Shown piece by piece: positions 58,080 to 64,000 of a stretch of 64,000 bases of DNA (positions within the stretch are counted from its first letter, which is position 1; each line of letters begins with the position of its first letter). The notes below the pieces were generated by a model. It searched no databases, was not told the DNA's origin, and saw only the letters and a list, made by a program, of their open reading frames with translations. The translations under genes were made by a program, and so were the position numbers. Location of the stretch: the NCBI RefSeq assembly GCF_002836745.1, contig NZ_PJAR01000043.1:186001-250000 (forward strand), in the 5' to 3' direction. This DNA is from Glaciecola sp. 33A. GTDB taxonomy: Bacteria; Pseudomonadota; Gammaproteobacteria; Enterobacterales; Alteromonadaceae.

Positions 58080-58679
58080 TTGATCGAAATATTATCTGCA
58101 GCAACGATGCTTTTTCTGATCATGGATCCTCTAGGGAATTTACCAATTTACATGTCGGTTTTGAAAACAATCGACCCCAAGCGTCGACGCATTGTCATTA
58201 TCCGAGAATTGTTATTTGCATTAATTATTTTGATGGTGTTTTTGCACAGTGGGCAAGTCCTTCTCGATTTTCTTAAAATAGAGCAGGAAACGGTCAGTAT
58301 TGCTGGTGGTATTATTTTGTTTATCATCGCGCTTAAAATGATTTTTCCACAACCCGGTGGGATCATGGGCTTACCTTCTGGTGAGGAACCATTCATTGTT
58401 CCTTTAGCGGTTCCTATGATCGCTGGACCTTCAACGATGGCGGTTCTTATCTTGTTATCGAATCAAGGACCCAACAAGATGACTGAATGGAGTATTGCCT
58501 TATTTGCGGCCTGGTTGGCAAGTGCCATTATTTTAACTATGTCCAGTACTTTTCACCGCTTGCTCGGTGAAAAAGGATTGAATGCCGTTGAGCGATTAAT
58601 GGGTATGATACTCGTTATGATAGCAATTCAAATGTTGCTGAATGGTGTTGGTACCTATTTCCAACATCAGCTAAGCTAA
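58080..58679 (+). CDS. yhgN: MarC-family integral membrane protein YhgN
   Basis: A six-helix inner-membrane protein of 199 residues, closely resembling E. coli YhgN (LIMDPLGNLPIYMSVLK, GGIILFIIALKMIFP, GEEPFIVPLAVPMIAGPS). Its transport role is not established. The start is placed at TTG 58080, 8 bases after AGGAG. This aligns with the first residue of YhgN; the frame is open upstream to 57840 but encodes 80 residues unlike the family. Confidence 0.9.
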   Translation: MIEILSAATMLFLIMDPLGNLPIYMSVLKTIDPKRRRIVIIRELLFALIILMVFLHSGQVLLDFLKIEQETVSIAGGIILFIIALKMIFPQPGGIMGLPSGEEPFIVPLAVPMIAGPSTMAVLILLSNQGPNKMTEWSIALFAAWLASAIILTMSSTFHRLLGEKGLNAVERLMGMILVMIAIQMLLNGVGTYFQHQLS

Positions 58680-58730
58680 AAAATCGTGCAAATGGCACAA
58701 ACTATTAATTTTTAAACTGAGTTATCTATA

Positions 58731-59351
58731 ATGTCGAATGCAAACACTAAACAAAAAAGTAAAGGCGATTTTACGGGCGACAAGCTGAGTACGTTTCAGC
58801 AGGTTAGGGAGCTTTCAAAAAAGCCAGCAGTTGCCTTTTCTGCCGCCCTACTGCAACGAATGCTGCCTAATTATGAATTATTTTGTGATGTCAGTGAATT
58901 CGGTGACAAAGAACTCGCGGCTAAGCTAGTTGACCTCATTTGGGAATGGCTGAATGCATCAAAAGCAAAAATCAATATTGCAGTGCAATTAGAAAAGCTC
59001 GAGGAAGTGACGCCCGACATAGAAAATTTTGATACTTTTGGTGTATATCCAGCATTAGATTTTTGCATGGCACTTACCGCAACACTACAACTCATGTCCG
59101 ACGAAGAGCCCGGTGGAGCAGTTATAGTCGCAAAATTAAGTCAGGGCGGTGTTGAAGCGTATTTGTTAGCGTTATCTGCAACAGACTTAAGTAATGAAGA
59201 GATAAAGCAAGACCCGTTGATGCAGTTCGAAATTGATACTCAACTTGAAGTATTAGTAATGTGCAAGGATAAGTCTATTGACTTCAAGTCGCTGCGTAAT
59301 GAAATGAAAGCGCAAGAGATGTCTAATATTGGTCTCAGTTTAGGTGACTAG
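58731..59351 (+). CDS. yjaG: YjaG family protein (DUF416)
   Basis: Soluble, mostly helical protein of 206 residues. The segment FSAALLQRMLPNYELFCDVSEFGD...LVDLIWEWLN matches the DUF416/YjaG pattern, as does NFDTFGVYPALDFCMALTATLQLM. Function is unknown. It is 51 bases after yhgN and is followed by a short tandem repeat. Confidence 0.85.
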   Translation: MSNANTKQKSKGDFTGDKLSTFQQVRELSKKPAVAFSAALLQRMLPNYELFCDVSEFGDKELAAKLVDLIWEWLNASKAKINIAVQLEKLEEVTPDIENFDTFGVYPALDFCMALTATLQLMSDEEPGGAVIVAKLSQGGVEAYLLALSATDLSNEEIKQDPLMQFEIDTQLEVLVMCKDKSIDFKSLRNEMKAQEMSNIGLSLGD

Positions 59352-59362
59352 CGTGGATGAAT

Positions 59363-59427
59363 GGCTTAGGTTAGTGCCTTAGGTTAGTGCCTTAGGTTGG
59401 TGCCTTAGGTTGGTGCCCTAGGTAAAT
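59363..59427. repeat. Five tandem 13-bp repeats after yjaG
   Basis: Units starting at 59363, 59376, 59389, 59402 and 59415 follow GCCTTAGGTTRGT. The middle three are nearly exact; the first has one change and the last is degenerate. The array fills the gap between convergent yjaG and rsmD. Confidence 0.92.
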
Positions 59428-59463
59428 AGCTTGCAGTCAACGGATGACATTGGCGTTCTTGCA

Positions 59464-60051
59464 TTACTCTACTAAATATAATTGGGCACTGACTTGTTGA
59501 GTCGATTTGTCCTTAATGAGTCGCCAACGGTCAGGTAATTGCAATAAGTCGCCGTTAACTTCCCTTTCTATGTAAATTTTAGTACCTAACTTCACAATGT
59601 CCCTGGATTCGATAAGCGTAATACAAGGTTGTACTAAATTTTGCTGAAATGGCGGGTCGATAAAGATAATATCTACCGTTGTTGAAAATTGGCTTAGTAG
59701 ATGTAAAGTATTACCCTGTAAAACGCACGCTTGTTCTGAGTTGTATCTAAGCAATGCGGCATTGGCTCTAAGTTGTCTGGCGGCTTGTTTGTCCAACTCC
59801 ATAAAACTGACTACCGCTGCACTACGAGACAATGCTTCGAAACCGAGTGACCCTGCACCAGCGAAACAATCAAGACAACTTGCATCTTGCACGTCCAGCA
59901 TTAACCAATTAAACAAAGTTTCTTTAGTCCGATCAGTTGTTGGACGAAGTCCATCTGCATTGAGCACTGGCAGCTTTCGACCACGGTGGCTGCCGCCAAT
60001 TATCCGAATGGAACCTATGCTTGAATTGGCTTGTTTTCTTGCTCGCGTCAT
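59464..60051 (-). CDS. rsmD: 16S rRNA (guanine-966-N2)-methyltransferase
   Basis: Methylates G966 of 16S rRNA. The 195-residue class I methyltransferase has IRIIGGSHRGRKLPV, RPTTDRTKETLFNWL, the SAM loop CLDCFAGAGSLGFEALSR and catalytic IFIDPPF. It is divergent from ftsY, the standard arrangement. Confidence 0.95.
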   Translation of the reverse strand: MTRARKQANSSIGSIRIIGGSHRGRKLPVLNADGLRPTTDRTKETLFNWLMLDVQDASCLDCFAGAGSLGFEALSRSAAVVSFMELDKQAARQLRANAALLRYNSEQACVLQGNTLHLLSQFSTTVDIIFIDPPFQQNLVQPCITLIESRDIVKLGTKIYIEREVNGDLLQLPDRWRLIKDKSTQQVSAQLYLVE

Positions 60052-60125
60052 GTGCTATGAAAGTGTTAGTATTGAATCATAATTGTAATTATATCTGAAT
60101 CTACCCATCTGCTGTTAAGGATTTT

Positions 60126-61373
60126 TTGAACAACATGGCAAATCTGTTTAATTGGTTTAAAAAAGACCAACCTAAAAACTTATCTACAAACCAGCCTGAA
60201 ACGACTGAAGAAAACGCGCATGGGGCAGTGCAAGAAGATATTGCATCCTCTGATGACGCTTCTCAAACTGAAAATTTAATAGAAACTGCGGTCGATAATT
60301 TATCAACATTAGAGACTGTGAGTGCAGATAATGGCGACAATATAACGGTTGAAAGCGACTCATCGACTATCGAATTAGACCAAAATATTCAATCGGTCGA
60401 TATTGCTACCATAGAAAAGCCAAGTTCGGGCGGTTTTTTTAGCCGCCTAAAACAAAGTTTATCTCGCACTAAAGAAAGCATTGGTACAGGCTTCGTATCG
60501 CTGTTTGCGGGCAAAAAGATTGACAGTGATTTGTATGAACAGTTAGAAACACAATTGCTTATAGCTGATGTTGGTATTGCAACGACTGCCAAAATTATCA
60601 ATAGTCTCACTGAAAGTGCGAAACTCTCTCAGCTAAAAGATGGTGAAGCGCTTTACGACCTTCTCAAAGCGCAAATGAAAGCGTTATTGCAACCGGTTTC
60701 GCAACCCTTTGATTTAGCCACTCAAAGCGATGAGCAAGGCAATAAGCAACCGTTTGTAATTTTGATGGTTGGTGTTAATGGTGTCGGCAAAACCACTACC
60801 ATTGGTAAGTTAGCTAAGCAGTTTCAAAGCGAGGGTAAGAAAGTCATGCTCGCTGCAGGTGATACTTTCAGGGCCGCTGCCGTCGAACAATTGCAGGTTT
60901 GGGGTGAGCGTAATAATATTCCCGTGGTTGCTCAACAAACAGGGTCAGACAGTGCATCTGTGATATTTGACGCCCTCGCATCTGCTAAAGCAAAAGGCGT
61001 TGATGTGCTTATTGCTGATACAGCAGGACGACTACAAAATAAACAACATTTAATTGAAGAACTCAAAAAAATAGTTCGAGTAATGAAAAAAATTAATCCA
61101 GATGCACCGCATGAGGTGATGTTAACGCTTGATGCCAGTACAGGCCAAAATGCAGTGAGTCAAACCAAAATATTCAACGAAGCGGTTGGCATCAGTGGTA
61201 TTAATGTAACAAAATTAGACGGAACGGCAAAAGGTGGTATTATTTTCTCATTAGCCGACCAATTCGGTATTCCCATCCGCTATATTGGGATCGGAGAGGG
61301 TATTGACGACCTTCGTCCATTTGAAGCTCAGCAGTTTGTTGATGCATTGTTTAGCCAGGATGTTACCGAGTAA
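60126..61373 (+). CDS. ftsY: Signal recognition particle receptor FtsY
   Basis: SRP receptor GTPase that docks ribosomes to the membrane. An acidic A-domain (about 10-100) precedes the N domain and the G domain: GVNGVGKTTTIGKLA P-loop, AGDTFRAAAVEQL, DTAGRLQNKQHLIEEL, TKLDGTAKGG. The TTG at 60126 lies 4 bases after AAGGA; the ATG at 60135 is a plausible alternative with a long 13-base spacing. It is the first gene of ftsYEX. Confidence 0.95.
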   Translation: MNNMANLFNWFKKDQPKNLSTNQPETTEENAHGAVQEDIASSDDASQTENLIETAVDNLSTLETVSADNGDNITVESDSSTIELDQNIQSVDIATIEKPSSGGFFSRLKQSLSRTKESIGTGFVSLFAGKKIDSDLYEQLETQLLIADVGIATTAKIINSLTESAKLSQLKDGEALYDLLKAQMKALLQPVSQPFDLATQSDEQGNKQPFVILMVGVNGVGKTTTIGKLAKQFQSEGKKVMLAAGDTFRAAAVEQLQVWGERNNIPVVAQQTGSDSASVIFDALASAKAKGVDVLIADTAGRLQNKQHLIEELKKIVRVMKKINPDAPHEVMLTLDASTGQNAVSQTKIFNEAVGISGINVTKLDGTAKGGIIFSLADQFGIPIRYIGIGEGIDDLRPFEAQQFVDALFSQDVTE

Positions 61374-61390
61374 TAGTAAAGGATGTCAGG

Positions 61391-62083
61391 TTGATAAAAT
61401 TTGAGCAGGTAAGCAAAACCTATCCCGGAGGCCAGCAAGCGTTGCGAAAAGTCGACTTTCATGTAGAGAAAGGTGAAATGGCGTTTTTAACAGGCCATTC
61501 AGGCGCAGGGAAAAGTACATTACTTAAGTTAATAAGTATTATGGAAAGGCCTACTGTGGGTAGAGTACTCGTCAATGGCCACAATTTAAGTTCGATAAAA
61601 CGCAGAGAAATTGCCTATATTCGCCGAGATATAGGCATGATTTTTCAGAGCCATCAGTTGCTCATGGATAAAACAGTTTTTGATAATGTGTCATTACCCC
61701 TAGTTATCGAAGGCCATACCAGAAAAAATATTGCAAAGCGGGTTGACGCTGCGCTGGAAATGGTTGGCTTGCGTGATAAAGCTAAAAATATTCCAATCAC
61801 ATTGTCCGGCGGCGAACAACAACGCGTTGGTATTGCCAGAGCCGTAGTTAATCGTCCTCCGCTATTACTAGCCGATGAGCCCACTGGTAATCTTGACCCC
61901 AAGCTTTCTATGGAAATTATTAGGCTGTTTGAAGACTTTAATCAAGCTGGTGTGTCTGTGTTTATAGCGACCCACGATTTGGGTCTCATCGCGCGCATGA
62001 AATACCGTACGTTGACGCTTAAAAATGGGCAAATGATAACAGATGGTCTGAATGAGCAACCTAACCAAGGTTTGTATGTATGA
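61391..62083 (+). CDS. ftsE: Cell division ATP-binding protein FtsE
   Basis: ABC ATPase of the FtsEX complex, which drives EnvC-dependent amidase activation at the septum (envC lies at 34962). The 230-residue protein has Walker A GHSGAGKST, Q-loop IFQSHQLL, signature LSGGEQQRVGIARA, Walker B LLLADEPTGNLD and the switch histidine THDL. It starts at a TTG after AAAGGA. The 3' end overlaps ftsX by 4 bases. Confidence 0.96.
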   Translation: MIKFEQVSKTYPGGQQALRKVDFHVEKGEMAFLTGHSGAGKSTLLKLISIMERPTVGRVLVNGHNLSSIKRREIAYIRRDIGMIFQSHQLLMDKTVFDNVSLPLVIEGHTRKNIAKRVDAALEMVGLRDKAKNIPITLSGGEQQRVGIARAVVNRPPLLLADEPTGNLDPKLSMEIIRLFEDFNQAGVSVFIATHDLGLIARMKYRTLTLKNGQMITDGLNEQPNQGLYV

Positions 62084-63060
62084 GTCTATTGTTTAAAGGC
62101 CGTGCACAAGGTGCTGAGGCTATCAAAATTGGCGTTTTGCAATTGCTCATTATGTTTTTTACAGACCATTTGCGCCAAGCAGTAAATAGCCTCGGGGAAC
62201 TATGGCGGTCGCCATTTGCCTCATTGATGACAATTGGTGTGTTAGGTTTCAGTATCACCTTACCCAGTACGCTCTACGTGCTAGTTAAAAATACCGAACA
62301 AATCAGTCAACAGTGGGAACAAGCATCAGAAATTTCATTGTTTTTAAGGACAGGAGTAACCGATGCCAGTGCTCAACAGCTATTAACGCGATTGCGATTA
62401 TGGCCTGAAGTTGCCGAGGTCGCCTATATTAGTCCCGCGGAAGGCTTAAAAGAATTTCAAGTGTTGTCTGGGCTCGGTGACGCGTTGAATTACCTCGAAA
62501 CAAATCCACTACCAGGCGTCGTCTTAGTTGTGCCTACCGTTAAGCATTCGAGCCCTACGTCGGCGGGTATGTTGCTAAACAAACTACGCAAAGAAAGAGA
62601 AGTTGAGATTGGTAAATTAGATATCGAATGGTTAGAACGTCTCTACGCACTTATCGGTATCGCAAAAGATCTAGTCACCCTGTTAGCGGTGCTGCTATTT
62701 TTTGCCGTGGTGCTGATAATAGGTAATACAATACGGCTTAATATTTTAAGTAAAAGAGATGAAATTGTGGTTATGAAACTGGTGGGAGCGACTGATGCTT
62801 TCATACAAAGACCCTTTTTATATACCGGTTTTTGGTACGGTTTCTTAGGTGGTATCATGGCTTGGGTAACCGTACTGTTGATTTTGTTATGGGTTGATTA
62901 CAGCATGCAAGGTTTCATGGAAAAATATCAAGTCAGCTTTAATTTGACGGCGATGGACTTAAGTACGTTAATTGTAATGTTGTTGGTTTCTGTGAGTTTA
63001 GGGATAGCAGGGTCGCTCTTATCCGTGCAACGTCATGTGAAAGATATTGAACCACGTTAA
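62080..63060 (+). CDS. ftsX: Cell division protein FtsX
   Basis: Four-helix permease-like partner of FtsE with a large periplasmic loop that contacts EnvC. The 326-residue protein has a cytoplasmic N-terminus, TM1 near 50-70, the periplasmic loop (about 70-200; ISLFLRTGVTDASAQQLL), then three helices including KRDEIVVMKLVGATDAFIQRPFLYTG. It is coupled to ftsE by ATGA. The rpoH gene that follows ftsX in many relatives is not here. Confidence 0.95.
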   Translation: MSLLFKGRAQGAEAIKIGVLQLLIMFFTDHLRQAVNSLGELWRSPFASLMTIGVLGFSITLPSTLYVLVKNTEQISQQWEQASEISLFLRTGVTDASAQQLLTRLRLWPEVAEVAYISPAEGLKEFQVLSGLGDALNYLETNPLPGVVLVVPTVKHSSPTSAGMLLNKLRKEREVEIGKLDIEWLERLYALIGIAKDLVTLLAVLLFFAVVLIIGNTIRLNILSKRDEIVVMKLVGATDAFIQRPFLYTGFWYGFLGGIMAWVTVLLILLWVDYSMQGFMEKYQVSFNLTAMDLSTLIVMLLVSVSLGIAGSLLSVQRHVKDIEPR

Positions 63061-63096
63061 GGGTATGTGTTTGGACGTGAATGTGGTGTTGTCTAT

Positions 63097-64000
63097 TTAG
63101 CGTTGAGGCCTAGATTTTGGGAAGAAATCAGATAGTGCTTGACGCATTTCATTACTCCAACGAATGGCATCATTAAAAATGCCATGCAGTTCTTTCTGAG
63201 AAATATCTGACTTTGCAGCTTGTGTCATTATTTTTCCCCATAACCCGCTTTCAAACGCTCTCGCCGTTTCAAGATACTGTAAATAATTACCCTCAACGCC
63301 CTGTAGTGCCTGCTTTATATCTTCACTGATAGGTAGTTTTTCTAGAATCGTCGACATTTCGCCATCTAAAATAGTATCTAGCAGCGAAAACAAGCCAACA
63401 ATGAATGCCGACATCGCTTTTTTCTTGCCATGCTTATGAATTTCAAAGAGCTCACAAAACTTTGCTCTAACCACTGATACTTGAAGTAACTCAACAGGCT
63501 TCTCGTCATTTAGACTGGCAAGGGATAGCAGTGCAATGAATTTTTTGACTTCAACTTCACCAAGATAATGCAAGGCATGACGCAGCGATGTTATTTTTTC
63601 GCGTTTATTGATCATTGGGTTATTAATAAAGCGCAGTAATAAATACGACAGTGCCGCATCACGTTCAATAATGGAAACTACTTTTTCTAAGTCAAATTGA
63701 GAAGTTGCACTGTGCGACATCAACTCCAACAAGATGAGTTTAGAGGAAGGTAAGGATTTCGCCGTTTTGGTATTAGGTTGAGTAAAAAAGTAGCCTTGGA
63801 AATAATCAAAACCTAAGTCAAGGCACATGGCAAATTGGTCCAGTGTGGAAACTTGCTCCGCGACCAGTTGAATACCTGAATCGGCTAAAGTGGGGATGTG
63901 TTTCTCGAGCATTTGTGGACTGATTTTATTTATATCAACCTTAACAATATCAATATAAGGATATGGCGCTAACACAGCTGATTGTAGACGATTGTCATTC
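63097..64000 (-). CDS. EAL-HDOD signalling protein (5' part missing)
   Basis: The frame is open to the window edge, so this is the C-terminal 301 codons of a longer protein. It opens with the end of an EAL-like domain (IDIVKVDI, ...QLVAEQVSTLDQFAMCLDLGFDYFQGYFF) and continues with an HDOD domain (about 80-290 of the visible part). This is the YuxH/CdgJ architecture linked to motility or c-di-GMP control. Activity of the EAL part cannot be judged because the key N-terminal motif lies outside. It converges on ftsX. Confidence 0.9.
   Translation of the reverse strand, partial: NDNRLQSAVLAPYPYIDIVKVDINKISPQMLEKHIPTLADSGIQLVAEQVSTLDQFAMCLDLGFDYFQGYFFTQPNTKTAKSLPSSKLILLELMSHSATSQFDLEKVVSIIERDAALSYLLLRFINNPMINKREKITSLRHALHYLGEVEVKKFIALLSLASLNDEKPVELLQVSVVRAKFCELFEIHKHGKKKAMSAFIVGLFSLLDTILDGEMSTILEKLPISEDIKQALQGVEGNYLQYLETARAFESGLWGKIMTQAAKSDISQKELHGIFNDAIRWSNEMRQALSDFFPKSRPQR

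Overview
The window looks like ordinary core chromosome of a gammaproteobacterium, most likely of the Alteromonadales (Alteromonas/Glaciecola/Paraglaciecola-like). The evidence is conserved gene order: divergent pilMNOPQ and mrcA, an argCBFGHA operon, cpxP divergent from cpxRA, envC-gpmI-yibN-grxC-secB-gpsA-trmL, tatABC-tatD-hemB, sfsA-dksA-gluQ-pcnB-folK-panBC, and rsmD divergent from ftsYEX. Composition looks uniformly moderate to low in G+C. I see no insertion sequence, prophage, CRISPR array, rRNA or tRNA gene. Both window edges cut genes: pilQ at the left and an EAL-HDOD regulator gene at the right.

Layout. 1-4156 (minus): type IV pilus alignment and secretin operon pilMNOPQ. 4295-8862 (plus): PBP1A and NAD malic enzyme. 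9125-16689 (plus): an RND efflux operon with one lipoprotein adaptor and two consecutive, different permeases. 16818-18269 (plus): an unrecognised protein that I read as a degenerate HD-GYP relative. 18337-25227 (minus): the arginine operon argC-B-F-G-H-A, with an ArgR operator over its likely promoter. 25890-29155: the Cpx envelope stress system, with a duplicated-domain CpxP-like protein and a CpxR box. 29163-37310: a lysophospholipase-like hydrolase, the trmL-gpsA-secB / grxC-rhodanese block, gpmI, envC and a divergent NRAMP-like transporter.

37416-42920: a UPF0149 protein, hemJ, an atypical ClC transporter, a DUF6776-like membrane protein, erpA and a predicted outer-membrane barrel. 43144-50231 (plus): tatABC, tatD, two tandem paralogous 7TM diguanylate cyclases and hemB. 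50272-56334 (minus): panC, panB, folK, pcnB, gluQ, dksA, sfsA. 56524-59351 (plus): pepB, yhgN (MarC family) and yjaG. 59464-63060: rsmD and ftsYEX. 63097-64000 (minus): EAL-HDOD protein.

Much of the window serves the cell envelope: pilus secretin, PBP1A, the EnvC and FtsEX amidase-activation partners, Tat export, SecB, Cpx stress sensing and RND efflux. The rest is central biosynthesis: arginine, pantothenate, folate, heme and Fe-S assembly. Cyclic-di-GMP-related genes occur at three places (HD-GYP-like, two GGDEF proteins, EAL-HDOD). I found no clearly new multi-gene system. The best leads are atypical family members: RND pumps lacking the usual proton-relay residues, an NRAMP-like protein without DPGN, a ClC protein without the internal gating glutamate, and a tandem-duplicated CpxP. 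Several regulatory and repeat structures also merit a look.
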